Source: CADEED01 sp020442965 (lineage in GTDB: Bacteria > Pseudomonadota > Gammaproteobacteria > Steroidobacterales > Steroidobacteraceae). From it: a DNA stretch of 64,000 bases. Positions 1-10,796 of this stretch are shown one piece after another (the stretch's first letter is position 1; the number at the start of each line of letters is the position of its first letter). Under the pieces are notes generated by a model. It had not been told where the DNA came from. It did no database searches and worked only from the letters and a program-made list of their open reading frames with translations. The stretch lies in the NCBI GenBank assembly GCA_041395525.1, contig JAWLAH010000009.1:39139-103138 (forward strand), given 5' to 3'. A program made the translations under genes and the position numbers.

Positions 1-764
1 CCACTGCCGACGTGATCGTGCTGTGCGGTGTGCGCTTCATGGCGGAGACCGCCAAGTTGCTGGCGCCCGACAAAACGGTGCTGTTGCCTGATGCCGCAGC
101 CGGCTGCTCGCTGGCCGACTCGATCACGCCCGACGACGTGCGGGCACTGCGTGCGCGTCATCCCGGCGTACCTGTGGTGTGCTACGTGAACACCAGCGCG
201 GCGGTCAAGCGCGAGTGCGACGCGTGCTGCACGTCGTCGAACGCACAAGCCGTGGTCGAGAGTCTGGGTGTTCCCGAGGTGATCTTTATCCCGGATGAAT
301 ATCTGGCGGCGCATGTTGCGGCTCACACCAGCGTGCGCATCATTCCATGGCAGGGCCACTGCGAAGTGCACGAGCGTTTCACCGGCCAGGAGGTGCGCGA
401 GTATCGCAGCGCATCGCAAGCCTATGTGCTCGCCCACCCCGAGTGTCCGCGCGACGTGCTGGACGCGGCGGATTTCGTCGGGTCGACCTCAGCCATGATC
501 GCGGCACTGGAACGTCAACAACCGCCGCGCGCGATGCTAATCACTGAGTGCTCGATGGCCGACAACATATCGAGTAACTTTCCGGACGTTCAATTCCTGC
601 GCCCGTGCAATCTCTGCCCGCATATGCAGCGCATCACACTCGCTGGCGTGCGTACCAGTCTCGAGCGCGACAGCCTTGCCATCGAGATTCCGGACGAAAT
701 CGCGGTTGGCGCGCGCCGTGCCGTGCAGCGGATGCTGGAGCTCGGCCGCCCGCGCGCTTCGTGA
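1..764 (+). CDS. nadA: quinolinate synthase NadA (5' end cut by window edge)
   Basis: Quinolinate synthase condenses iminoaspartate, the product of nadB, with dihydroxyacetone phosphate on a [4Fe-4S] cluster in the cytosol (de novo NAD synthesis). The frame is open to the left edge, so roughly the first 100 of about 350 residues are missing; the GTG at 12 is an internal valine, not a start. Family signatures seen are VLCGVRFMAETAKLL, the Cys-rich CDACCTSSNA, TECSMADN and the C-terminal CNLCPHMQ; the cluster ligands are expected to come one from each of these last three regions. The stop overlaps the nadB start by 4 bp (GTGA), indicating a translationally coupled nadAB operon. Confidence 0.95.
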   Translation, partial: TADVIVLCGVRFMAETAKLLAPDKTVLLPDAAAGCSLADSITPDDVRALRARHPGVPVVCYVNTSAAVKRECDACCTSSNAQAVVESLGVPEVIFIPDEYLAAHVAAHTSVRIIPWQGHCEVHERFTGQEVREYRSASQAYVLAHPECPRDVLDAADFVGSTSAMIAALERQQPPRAMLITECSMADNISSNFPDVQFLRPCNLCPHMQRITLAGVRTSLERDSLAIEIPDEIAVGARRAVQRMLELGRPRAS

Positions 765-2223
765 CGACGTTCGACACGGACGTACTGGTCGTCGGCGCCG
801 GCGCGGCGGGTCTCGTGACGGCCTTGACTGCTCGCGGCCGTCGCGTGAGCATTTTGCACGCAGGTGATACGGCAAGCGAGCTGGCGCAGGGTGGCATCGC
901 AGCGGCCGTCGGTGCGGACGACACGGCGCCGTTGCACGCTGCCGACACACGCGCCGCGGGGCACGAGCGTAACGATGATCGCGCGGTGCGCTTTGCCTGC
1001 GAACACGCACTCGATGCGATCCAGTGGTTGGAGACCCTCGGCGTGCGCTTTGCGCGCACGCGCGAAAACCAGTGGTCGTTGCATCTCGAAGCCGCGCACA
1101 GCCGGGCGCGAGTGTTGCACGCCGACGGTGACGCAACCGGCGCTGCGATCATGCGCGTGCTGCGAGCGCAGCTCGCCGAGGCGCCGCATGTCGAACTGTT
1201 GCCGCCGATGCGAGCTCGCGCACTACTGCGCAGTACCAGTGGTATTCACGGCGTTACCGCTGTCTCCGACAGCGGGTCGCCAGTGAGGCTGCGTGCTCGT
1301 GACGTCGTGCTGGCGACCGGCGGGATCGGCGCGCTATACACTCGTACCACGAACCCGCTGGACGCCTGCGGCGATGGTCTCGCCATGGCGCTCGCCGCGG
1401 GTGCGCGTTGCGACTCGCTCGCCGCCGTGCAGTTTCATCCTACCGCGCTCGACGTTGACACGCGTCCATTGCCGCTGATCTCGGAGGCACTGCGTGGTGC
1501 GGGCGCGCGCCTGATCGACGCGTCCGGAAAGTACATCATGCAAGGGAGGCACCCGCTCGGCGATCTCGCGCCGCGCGACGTGGTGGCCAGCGTCGTGTAT
1601 GCCGAGCAGTTAGCCGGCAGACAGGTGTGGCTCGATGCGACAGTATTGCAGGCCACAGACGTTGCGCACTCGTTTCCGACCGCCTATCGGCATTGCCGGG
1701 ATCATGGCATCGATCCGCATCGCGAGCCGATCGCCGTGACGTGTGCCGCGCACTATCACATGGGCGGCGTTGCGGTGGATCTCGATGGCCGCACGAGCCT
1801 GTCGCGCCTGTGGGCCGTGGGCGAAGTTGCGTGCACGGGCTTACATGGCACAAACCGCCTTGCCAGTAACTCGCTGCTGGAAGCCGTGACTTTCGGGCGG
1901 CGTCTGGGACGGGTGCTTGGCGATGCGCGCAGCGCCGCGCCTGACACCGGCACGCTCGAGCCGCTGGCAATGCACGACGAGCGCATCGACGACGAGCTGC
2001 GTCAGCTGATGTGGCGGTGCCTGGGACCCCTGCGCACGGCGGCCGCGCTGGCAGAGGGCATCGCAACGCTGGCGGCCCGGCGCGCACGGCTCTTGCAACC
2101 GGCCGGTTCGTTCGCGCCGCACCTGCAGCTGGTCGAGGCGATGCTGCGGGCGGCGCTACCGTCAATCGACCAGGATCTGATGACGCGGAGCATCACGCCG
2201 AGTCATCTGGATCAAGCGCTTGG

Positions 2224-2227
<4 letters not shown>
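761..2227 (+). CDS. nadB: L-aspartate oxidase NadB
   Basis: FAD flavoprotein that oxidises L-aspartate to iminoaspartate for NadA. I place the start at the GTG at 761 (488 aa), because the dinucleotide-binding motif VVGAGAAGL then falls at residues 10-18, as is usual; the frame is open further upstream, but only inside nadA. Other family segments are the SELAQGGIAAA flavin-binding loop, HLEAAHSRARVLHADGDATG, FHPTAL, SEALRGAGA and the late HYHMGGV..GLHGTNRLASNSLLEA block that closes the FAD and substrate sites. The C-terminal helical region is present and the protein is slightly shorter than the E. coli enzyme. The 3' end overlaps the convergent hppA by 4 bp. Confidence 0.95.
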
Positions 2228-4278
<2,051 letters not shown>

Positions 4279-4334
4279 AAGGTTCCCCTGGAAAATGAGT
4301 TATGAAATCAGTCAGTTAGTAATTCTTGCCGCAG

Positions 4335-4363
4335 ACTATAACAAAGCCGCTGTAAGGATTGAA
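4335..4363 (-). promoter_or_regulatory. putative sigma-70 promoter of hppA
   Basis: On the minus strand a TTCAAT hexamer (4358-4363) is followed after exactly 17 bp by TATAGT (4335-4340). The predicted transcript start lies about 50 nt before the hppA start codon. Each box differs from consensus by one or two bases. No experimental support; inferred from sequence only. Confidence 0.45.
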
Positions 4364-4380
4364 TCGAGGCGCCGCAATTC

Positions 4381-5646
4381 TCACGGTTTGAAGGTGCTCT
4401 TGAGCTTCCTGGGCACCGCCACACCTTTGATCGTCACATATTGCGGCAAGCCGTTGCGATAGGGCGGGTAGTCCTCGCCAACGATCAAGGGCTCGAGATA
4501 GGTGCGACACCTGGCCGTGATGCCAAAGCCATCGGCTGTGATGAAATTGCGCGGGACTTTCTTTTCCCTGTTGGCCACTTCGCTCAGTGCCACACGCCCG
4601 ACGGTCCACCGGTAGGGCTTGGAGGACTTGCGCACGATCGTCGGCATGACCGCATTGTGTCCGGCGAGCGCGAGATCAACGGCCGCCTTGCCCATCGCAT
4701 AGGCTTGCGTCACATCGGTTTTGGAGGCGATGTGACGTGCCGCTCGCTGCAGGTAGTCGGCCACGGCCCAGTGATACTTGTACCCATGCGCGTCGCGGAC
4801 CATGCTGGCGACCACCGGGGCGACGCCGCCCAGTTGCGTGTGGCCAAAGGCGTCCTTGGTGCCGGCATCCGCCAGGAAAGTGCCGTCGGCGTACGCGGCG
4901 CCTTCCGACACCACCACGACGCAATAGCCGTTGCGCTCGACGGATTGCTTCACCCGCGCGAGAAATTTATCTTGATCGAAGGCGATCTCCGGGAACAGGA
5001 TGATCTGCGGCGCGTCGTTAGCGGATTGGCCGGCCAGCCCACCCGCCGCAGCGATCCAACCGGCGTGACGCCCCATGACTTCGAGCACGAACACCTTGGT
5101 CGACGTGCGCGCCATCGAGGCGACATCGAGCGCCGCCTCGCGGGTCGAGACGGCAACATATTTGGCGACCGACCCAAATCCGGGGCAACAGTCGGTGTGC
5201 GGGAGATCGTTATCGACAGTCTTGGGTACGCCGATGCAAGTGATTCGATGGCCCAATTGATCGCTAAACTGGGCGACTTTGTCGGCGGTATCCATCGAAT
5301 CGTTGCCGCCGTTGTAAAAGAAGTAGCCAATGTCGTGGGCGTTGAATACTTCGATCAACCGCTCGTACTTGGCGCGATCCTGGTCGACGTCCTTTAACTT
5401 ATAGCGCGCCGAACCAAAAGCGCCGGCCGGGGTGTGGCGCAGACCGCGTATGGTGGCTGCGCTCTCTTTGCTGACATCGATCAGGTCCTCGGTAAGGGCG
5501 CCGACAATGCCGTGACGTCCGGCCAACACCTTGCCAATTCGCTTGGATTTCTGGGCGGTCTCGATGACGCCCGCGGCCGAGGCATTGATGACCGCCGAGA
5601 CGCCGCCAGACTGTGCATAGAACGCGTTTCGGGCTTTGGTGGGCAT
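4381..5646 (-). CDS. pfp: pyrophosphate-dependent 6-phosphofructokinase
   Basis: Phosphorylates fructose 6-phosphate using PPi instead of ATP, reversibly, in the cytosol. The start is set at the ATG at 5646 (421 aa, MPTKARNAFYAQSGG), because the residues encoded upstream in the same frame do not resemble the family. PPi specificity is read from two sites: GGNDS at 113-117, where ATP enzymes have GGDGS, and PKTVDND at 141-147, where ATP enzymes have PGTIDND. The lysine in the latter motif is the classic PPi marker. The neighbouring hppA disposes of or supplies PPi, and adk starts divergently 150 bp away, so the three genes form a small phosphate-economy cluster. Annotators often label it pfkA. 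Confidence 0.93.
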   Translation of the reverse strand: MPTKARNAFYAQSGGVSAVINASAAGVIETAQKSKRIGKVLAGRHGIVGALTEDLIDVSKESAATIRGLRHTPAGAFGSARYKLKDVDQDRAKYERLIEVFNAHDIGYFFYNGGNDSMDTADKVAQFSDQLGHRITCIGVPKTVDNDLPHTDCCPGFGSVAKYVAVSTREAALDVASMARTSTKVFVLEVMGRHAGWIAAAGGLAGQSANDAPQIILFPEIAFDQDKFLARVKQSVERNGYCVVVVSEGAAYADGTFLADAGTKDAFGHTQLGGVAPVVASMVRDAHGYKYHWAVADYLQRAARHIASKTDVTQAYAMGKAAVDLALAGHNAVMPTIVRKSSKPYRWTVGRVALSEVANREKKVPRNFITADGFGITARCRTYLEPLIVGEDYPPYRNGLPQYVTIKGVAVPRKLKSTFKP

Positions 5647-5769
5647 GGGCACATCCTCGATTTGTTTGCCAGCTGGGCGGAACCGGGGCGAGAGGATAGC
5701 GCAGGTCGGCCGCCCGCGTTTGAGCTGCCACGGGCGTCTGCCAAGTTTGATATGCCATGTTTGACCTGT

Positions 5770-5799
5770 TGGGGGCGTCCCGGTACTGTGCCGCCCCCA
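5770..5799 (+). promoter_or_regulatory. perfect 8-bp hairpin overlapping the adk start codon
   Basis: TGGGGGCG (5770-5777) and CGCCCCCA (5792-5799) are exact reverse complements separated by 14 nt. The last paired base is the A of the adk ATG. No clear Shine-Dalgarno sequence other than the GGGGG within the left arm is visible, so folding would hide both the ribosome site and the start. A regulatory role is inference. Confidence 0.4.
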
Positions 5800-6447
5800 T
5801 GCGAATCGTTCTACTAGGCGCGCCCGGTTCCGGGAAGGGCACGCAGTCCCAACGGCTGATCGAACACTTCGGGATCCCGCAGATCTCGACGGGGACCTGC
5901 TGCGCGCAGCGGTCAAGGCCCGCACGCCGCTCGGATTGGCGGCCAAGGCCGTGATGGATGCCGGCAAACTGGTGGACGACCGCACGATGCTGGGCATCAT
6001 TCGGGAACGGCTGGCGCAGCCGGACGCGGCCAATGGTTTTATTCTGACGGCTTTCCACGCACGTTGGCCCAGGCCGATGGCCTCGCCAAGCTCCTGGAGG
6101 AGCTGGCGACGCCACTGTCCGCCGTCGTGCAGCTCGACGTCGACTACGCCGTGTTGATCAAGCGCATCTCAGGGCGCCGCAGTTGTCAGGACTGTGGCCG
6201 CGTCTTCAATATTCACACGGCACCTCCCTCCGATCCGCCACCCTGCGAGGGTCGCTGCACCACTCCGAAGCTGGTCCAGCGGGCCGACGACAGCGAGGCC
6301 ACCGTCAGCAAGCGACTGCAGGTCTATGAAGATCAGACCCGGCCGCTCGTTGATTACTACCTACGGCGCGGTCTCTTGCGCACGATTGACGGCGACGGCG
6401 AGCCGGCCGCGGTCACACAACGTCTGATCAGCGCCCTCGAAGGCTGA
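5799..6447 (+). pseudogene. adk: adenylate kinase Adk, interrupted by two 1-bp frameshifts
   Basis: Adenylate kinase interconverts AMP, ADP and ATP. Residues 1-32 read correctly (MRIVLLGAPGSGKGTQSQ, P-loop at 7-14), then at about 5891-5896 one G appears to be missing from ACGGGGAC, so that STG-DLLRAAVKA is only recovered in the next frame. A second missing G at about 6045 (CTGACGGC instead of CTGGACGGC) disrupts the GFILDGFPRTLAQADG motif. The remainder, with the Cys4-type lid CQDCGR..CEGRC, is well conserved to the stop at 6447. Adding back both bases gives 216 aa, the normal family length. Because adk is essential and conservation holds on both sides of each break, sequencing or assembly error is at least as likely as true inactivation. 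Its end is 1 bp from the convergent rnd. Confidence 0.85.
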
Positions 6448-6448
6448 G

Positions 6449-7540
6449 TCAGTCGCCCGTTGCTGCGAGCGTTGCTAACAAGCGTTCCCCGATCATCGCG
6501 CGCCGCCAGCCTTTGAGCGGTGGGACGTTCGCCTCGCCGCGTGCCACTTGCTCAAGATCGCGCCGTGTCGCCAGGACCTCGGGCGCAAGGTCGAGTTCTG
6601 CGGCGACAGTTGCGGTGACTTCGGCCAGGCGTTTGACGGCCGCGGTCAGCGCGGGATCGGGCCGTTGCCGTCGCGGCAACGCTGGTGGTGGTTGAGAAAT
6701 GTCGCTGGCCGCCACCATGGCTAATAACTCGGCGCCGCTATTGCGCGCCACGCTTTCCGGCATTTGTGCGATGCCGCGCAAAGCTGCTGGTGATCGGGGT
6801 ACCTGCAGCACGATCTCGCGTAGCACCGCGTCGTCCAGGATCCAGCCGCGCGGCCGATTGCGGTCGCTCGCACGCCGCTCGCGCCAGGCCGCGAGTTTGT
6901 GAGCAAGGCTGACTCTGCCGGGGTCGAGGCCGGCCAGGCCCTTCAGGCGGCGCCAGGCATCGTCGGGATCGACACTCAGTTGCCGTTCGTCGGCGAGGAA
7001 TTGCAGTTCCTCGGCGAGCCAGTCGAGCCGACCCAGCCGCTCGAGCGTACCGACCAATTCATCGCGCAAGGGTAACAAGTGACGCACGTCATCGAGGGCG
7101 TACTCGATCTGTTCGGGCGACAGCGGGCGGCGTGACCAGTCGGTACGTGTATGCGCTTTGGCGAGTTCAACGCCGAGCAGGCGACGGGCGAGTTCTGCGT
7201 ACCCGACCTGAGATGGGTAGCCCGCCAACGCTGCCGCCACCTGGGTGTCGAAAACCGACGCGATCGGGCCGGTTGCGGGCAGCAGGACTTCGAGATCCTG
7301 ACGCGCAGCGTGCAGCACCTTGATCGTCTTGGATGTCCGCAGCACCGGCAGCAGGGGGTCGAGCGCGCCGCCACCCAAGGGATCGACGCACGCAGCATGA
7401 TCGCGCGTCGCGATCTGTATGAGACAGAGCTCGGCGCGATAGGTGCGCTCGCGCAGAAATTCCGTGTCGAGCGCAATCGCGTCCTCCGAGCCCAGGCGTT
7501 GAGCCAGGCTGGCAAGGTCTTCAATCGTGTGGATGATCAA
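6449..7540 (-). CDS. rnd: ribonuclease D
   Basis: 3'-5' exoribonuclease that trims tRNA precursors and other structured RNAs in the cytosol. DEDDy exonuclease motifs are present: DTEF near residue 25, the QDLE motif near 81-84, and YALDDV near 147-152. An HRDC-like helical C-terminal half follows (KLAAWRERRASDRNRPRGWILDD). I choose the TTG at 7540 (363 aa), which lies 4 nt after GAGGAG; another in-frame TTG at 7570 would add ten arginine/serine-rich residues with no family similarity. It converges on adk with a single base between the stops. Confidence 0.9.
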   Translation of the reverse strand: MIIHTIEDLASLAQRLGSEDAIALDTEFLRERTYRAELCLIQIATRDHAACVDPLGGGALDPLLPVLRTSKTIKVLHAARQDLEVLLPATGPIASVFDTQVAAALAGYPSQVGYAELARRLLGVELAKAHTRTDWSRRPLSPEQIEYALDDVRHLLPLRDELVGTLERLGRLDWLAEELQFLADERQLSVDPDDAWRRLKGLAGLDPGRVSLAHKLAAWRERRASDRNRPRGWILDDAVLREIVLQVPRSPAALRGIAQMPESVARNSGAELLAMVAASDISQPPPALPRRQRPDPALTAAVKRLAEVTATVAAELDLAPEVLATRRDLEQVARGEANVPPLKGWRRAMIGERLLATLAATGD

Positions 7541-7614
7541 GCTGCTCCTCGAACGTGAACGGTGCCGCAAGGCTCGCGCGGCGGGATGATGCGCGCTCCG
7601 GCCGGCGTGTACAA

Positions 7615-7633
7615 TTCCACCACACTAGTGGAA
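7615..7633. promoter_or_regulatory. inverted repeat in the rnd / membrane-protein divergent spacer
   Basis: TTCCAC (7615-7620) and GTGGAA (7628-7633) are perfect reverse complements around a 7-nt loop, about 20 nt before the GTG start of the next gene. It could be an operator half-site pair or a short leader hairpin. Nothing more specific can be read from it. Confidence 0.25.
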
Positions 7634-7652
7634 CGGGCAATTTCGGTCGCAG

Positions 7653-8186
7653 GTGATCTCTTTACTCAAGCTGTTCGTGGAGATCGCTCTGTTCCGCCGT
7701 GGCCCTGACAGCGTGCCGGGTGGAGCGCAGGTCCTGTGGTTGACGATCGGCATGTACGTCGCGCTGACGCTCGTTCTGCAACAGCTACTGCCGTCGCGCA
7801 TTCCGAATATGCTCTGGCAGATTCCGGTGGGTCTGGCGTTTACGCTCGGGTGGTACGGCGTGCTGATGTACCTCGCCAATCGGCCCGAGCGGTTCGTGCA
7901 GACAGTCACCGCCGTCTTCGGCTTCCAGTTGGTGATGCGACCGCTGTTAGCGCCCATCGACTGGCTCTGGCCACAGCTGCCCAAGGATTCTTCGCTACTC
8001 GTGCTGGTCGCCGGTGCCGCACTCCTGTTGCTCGGCTGGTCCCTGGCGGTGAATGCGCGGATCATACGAGCAGCGCTCGAGTGTTCAGTGGTCGCGGCTG
8101 CGGGCTTGGTGTTAGCCGAGTTTCTCACTTCGCAGGTGTTGTTTCTGGCCATGATCGGGCCACCTCCGGAAACGGTCGTTCCTTAA
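7653..8186 (+). CDS. small integral membrane protein of unknown function
   Basis: 177 aa from a GTG start; I do not recognise the family with certainty. Four to five hydrophobic helices are visible (WLTIGMYVALTLVLQQLL, WQIPVGLAFTLGWYGVLMYL, TVTAVFGFQLVM, LLVLVAGAALLLLGWSL and the C-terminal LVLAEFLTSQVLFLAMIG), with short polar loops, so it should sit in the inner membrane. It is 3 bp upstream of mpl in the same direction and is probably cotranscribed with mpl-ubiX. That neighbourhood hints at a cell-envelope role, but no catalytic motif is seen. Confidence 0.7.
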   Translation: MISLLKLFVEIALFRRGPDSVPGGAQVLWLTIGMYVALTLVLQQLLPSRIPNMLWQIPVGLAFTLGWYGVLMYLANRPERFVQTVTAVFGFQLVMRPLLAPIDWLWPQLPKDSSLLVLVAGAALLLLGWSLAVNARIIRAALECSVVAAAGLVLAEFLTSQVLFLAMIGPPPETVVP

Positions 8187-8189
8187 GAT

Positions 8190-9563
8190 ATGCACGTACA
8201 CATTCTCGGCATCTGTGGCACCTTCATGGGCGGCGTTGCGGCCATTGCACGCGCGGCGGGCCATCGCGTCACCGGGTCTGATACGAATGTCTATCCACCG
8301 ATGAGCACGCAGCTGCAGGCGCTCGGTATCGAACTCACTGAAGGATTCGACGCCGCGCAGCTCGATCCGGCCCCGGACGTGGTGATCGTCGGCAACGTGC
8401 TAACACGTGGCCGACCGGTGATCGAGACACTGCTCGAGCGTTCGATTCCCTATACGTCGGGTCCGGAGTGGATGTCGCGTGAGGTATTGCGCGATCGCTG
8501 GGTGCTCGCAGTGGCGGGTACTCACGGCAAGACGACTACTACGTCAATCCTTGCGTGGATCCTCGAGTATGCCAATCTCGCGCCGGGATTCTTGATCGGT
8601 GGTGTCCCTGAGAACTTCGATACCAGCGCGCGGCTCGGCGGCGCGCCGGTCTTTGTCATCGAGGCCGATGAATACGACACCGCTTTCTTCGACAAGCGGG
8701 CCAAGTTCGTGCATTACCGGCCGCGTACCCTGGTTCTTAACAACCTCGAGTTCGACCACGCGGATATCTATCCCGACCTCGCTGCTATCCAGCGCCAGTT
8801 CCATCACCTGGTGCGAATTGTGCCAGGCAGCGGCCGCATCGTGCACAACGCTAACGACCCGCGTCTGGATCAGGTGCTGACCATGGGTTGCTGGACGCCG
8901 CTTGAGAGTTTCTCGAGCGCTGGCACGGCGGTCGCTACTTGGTCCTTGAACCTGCCGGAAGGCGGTGATTTCTCCGCATTCGACGTTTTGCATGCGGGCC
9001 AGACGATCGGTACCGTCGCCTGGCAGATGTCCGGCGCTCACAATGCGGAAAATGCACTTGCGGCGATCGCCGCTGCGCACCATGCCGGCGTGCCCACGGG
9101 TACTGCGATCGAAGCGTTGACGCAGTTCAAGGGAATTCGTCGACGGATGGAGTTGCGCGGTGTCGCGGCGGACATCAAGGTGTACGACGATTTCGCGCAT
9201 CATCCGACCGCGATCGCCACGACACTCGATGGCTTGCGTCGCAAGGTGGGTACTGAGCGGATCGTGGCGGTGCTCGAGCCGCGCTCCGCCACGATGCGCC
9301 TGGGCGTGCACGCGACCACGTTGGCGCCGTCGCTGGCGCAAGCCGATGAGGTCTGGCTGTTTGCGCCGCCGGATCTGGGCTGGGATGCTGCCGGCGTCGT
9401 GCAACAGCTCGGTGACCGTGGTCATTTGGCAGGCGATGTCGACACGCTGGTCACGGATCTGTCGCAGCGATTGCGGCCGCGGGATCACGTGCTGATCATG
9501 TCGAACGGTGGCTTCGGCGGCGTGCACGGCAAATTGCTCACGGCGCTGGAGGCGCGTGCGTGA
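8190..9563 (+). CDS. mpl: UDP-N-acetylmuramate:L-Ala-gamma-D-Glu-meso-DAP ligase Mpl
   Basis: Murein-peptide recycling enzyme: joins recovered tripeptide to UDP-MurNAc in the cytosol with ATP. 457 aa, the usual length. The Mur-ligase architecture is clear: N-terminal Rossmann domain (HILGICGTFMGG), central ATPase domain with P-loop AGTHGKTTTT at 109-117, the EADEYDTAFFDKR and NNLEFDHADIYPD segments that separate Mpl from MurC, and a C-terminal domain with DDFAHHPTAI. The stop overlaps the ubiX GTG start by 4 bp, so translation is coupled. Confidence 0.96.
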   Translation: MHVHILGICGTFMGGVAAIARAAGHRVTGSDTNVYPPMSTQLQALGIELTEGFDAAQLDPAPDVVIVGNVLTRGRPVIETLLERSIPYTSGPEWMSREVLRDRWVLAVAGTHGKTTTTSILAWILEYANLAPGFLIGGVPENFDTSARLGGAPVFVIEADEYDTAFFDKRAKFVHYRPRTLVLNNLEFDHADIYPDLAAIQRQFHHLVRIVPGSGRIVHNANDPRLDQVLTMGCWTPLESFSSAGTAVATWSLNLPEGGDFSAFDVLHAGQTIGTVAWQMSGAHNAENALAAIAAAHHAGVPTGTAIEALTQFKGIRRRMELRGVAADIKVYDDFAHHPTAIATTLDGLRRKVGTERIVAVLEPRSATMRLGVHATTLAPSLAQADEVWLFAPPDLGWDAAGVVQQLGDRGHLAGDVDTLVTDLSQRLRPRDHVLIMSNGGFGGVHGKLLTALEARA

Positions 9564-10210
9564 CTAAACGCGAGAACGGGGATTTTCGCCGGCGTGCTGT
9601 GTCGGTTGGCATGACGGGCGCTTCGGGCGCGCAATACGGCTTGCGTTTGATCGAGGCGTTGGTGTCCGCGGATCGCGAAGTCCTGGTCATGATCAGCAAG
9701 ACCGCGCAGATCGTTCTGGGTTCAGAGACCGATTGCAAGCTGCCGGGCCGGTCGCTCGACGCTACGCGCTTTCTCACGAAGGCTACCGGCGCGCGCGACG
9801 GACAGTTGCGCGTGTTAGGCGAAGAGGAGTGGACGTCGCCCGTGGCGAGTGGCTCGGGATCGCCGCTGACGATGGTCGTGTGTCCCTGCAGCATGGCAAC
9901 TCTTGCGGCGATCGCGCATGGGGCCAGCGATAATCTCCTCGAGCGTGCGGCGGACGTCGTCATCAAGGAAAGTGGCAAGCTCATCATCGTGCCCCGCGAG
10001 ACGCCGTTTTCGGCAATCCATCTCGAGAACATGCTGCAGCTTGCGCGCCTCGGCTGTGTGATCCTGCCCGCGAACCCCGGTTTCTACAATCGGCCGACCC
10101 GCGTCGACGAGTTGGTCGATTTCATCGTGGCGCGCATACTCGATCAGATCGGTGTCGCTAACGACTTGATGCCCCGCTGGGGACTTGCGCCGCCGTTGCG
10201 CGATGACTGA
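9560..10210 (+). CDS. ubiX: flavin prenyltransferase UbiX
   Basis: Makes prenylated FMN, the cofactor of the UbiD decarboxylase in ubiquinone synthesis. 216 aa from the GTG at 9560. Typical features are the N-terminal GMTGASGAQYGLRL phosphate-binding loop, the CPCSMATLAAIAHG segment, and the C-terminal VPRETPFSAIHLENMLQLARLG..ILPANPGFY region. The Mpl-UbiX order with 4-bp overlap points to one operon; the downstream LON-domain gene overlaps by 8 bp. Confidence 0.95.
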   Translation: MTKRENGDFRRRAVSVGMTGASGAQYGLRLIEALVSADREVLVMISKTAQIVLGSETDCKLPGRSLDATRFLTKATGARDGQLRVLGEEEWTSPVASGSGSPLTMVVCPCSMATLAAIAHGASDNLLERAADVVIKESGKLIIVPRETPFSAIHLENMLQLARLGCVILPANPGFYNRPTRVDELVDFIVARILDQIGVANDLMPRWGLAPPLRDD

Positions 10211-10796
10211 AACGGCGCAAATCCCCCTGTTTCCGCTCAATATGGTGCTGTTTCCCGGCGGACCGCTGCCGCTCAGGATTTTCGAAACGCGCTACACCGA
10301 CATGGTGAGCCAGTGCATGCGCGAGCAATCTGCGTTCGGGGTGGTGTTGATTCGCGCCGGCGGCGAAGTCGGTGAGGTGGCACGGACCGCCGCGATCGGT
10401 ACAACCGCGCGTATCGTCGACTTCAGCCAGCTACCGGATAACTTGTTAGGCATAAGTTGCCTGGGAGAGCGCAAGTTTCGTGTGTTGACACACTGGCGCG
10501 AGGCAGACGGACTCAACAAGGCGCGCGTGCAGTGGTTGGGCGCGGAGCCTGCGCTGCCAGTGCCGGCCGAGGCGCGCCATCTCGGCGCAATCCTGCGCAA
10601 GGTCATTCCGGAACTCGACGAGGTCTACCAGCATGTCGAGCAGCGCTACGACGACGCCGCGTGGGTCGGAGCGCGGATCACTGAGCTGATCCCGCTCGAT
10701 CTCGCCGAGAAGCAGGTATTGCTGGAGTTGAACGACCCGATTGAGCGGCTGCAGCGACTTGCGCCGATGATCAAGCCCCCGGTCGAGCCAGCGTAG
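10203..10796 (+). CDS. LON peptidase N-terminal (substrate-binding) domain protein
   Basis: 197 aa from the ATG at 10203, which overlaps the ubiX end by 8 bp. It matches the stand-alone Lon N-domain family (YcbE/LonN type): IPLFPLNMVLFPGGPLPLRIFE at the start, FGVVLI, then GERKFRV and a helical C-terminal half (LDEVYQHVEQRYDD, LPLDLAEKQ-like LIPLDLAEKQVLLEL). No AAA or protease domain follows, so it is not a protease itself; the role of these proteins is unknown, perhaps substrate recognition or protein handling. Its 3' end overlaps the convergent CPBP gene by 26 bp. Confidence 0.88.
   Translation: MTETAQIPLFPLNMVLFPGGPLPLRIFETRYTDMVSQCMREQSAFGVVLIRAGGEVGEVARTAAIGTTARIVDFSQLPDNLLGISCLGERKFRVLTHWREADGLNKARVQWLGAEPALPVPAEARHLGAILRKVIPELDEVYQHVEQRYDDAAWVGARITELIPLDLAEKQVLLELNDPIERLQRLAPMIKPPVEPA

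Noticed and set aside
605..760. N-terminal extension of nadB upstream of 761
   Set aside because: It lies wholly inside nadA and gives residues with no flavoprotein similarity.
5891..6050. Programmed -1 frameshifting in adk
   Set aside because: Only the first site has a G run, and no adk is known to use this; the second site has no slippery sequence. Error or mutation is simpler.
8544..9527. 327-codon minus-strand frame within mpl
   Set aside because: Same reason: mirror of mpl codon structure, no similarity.
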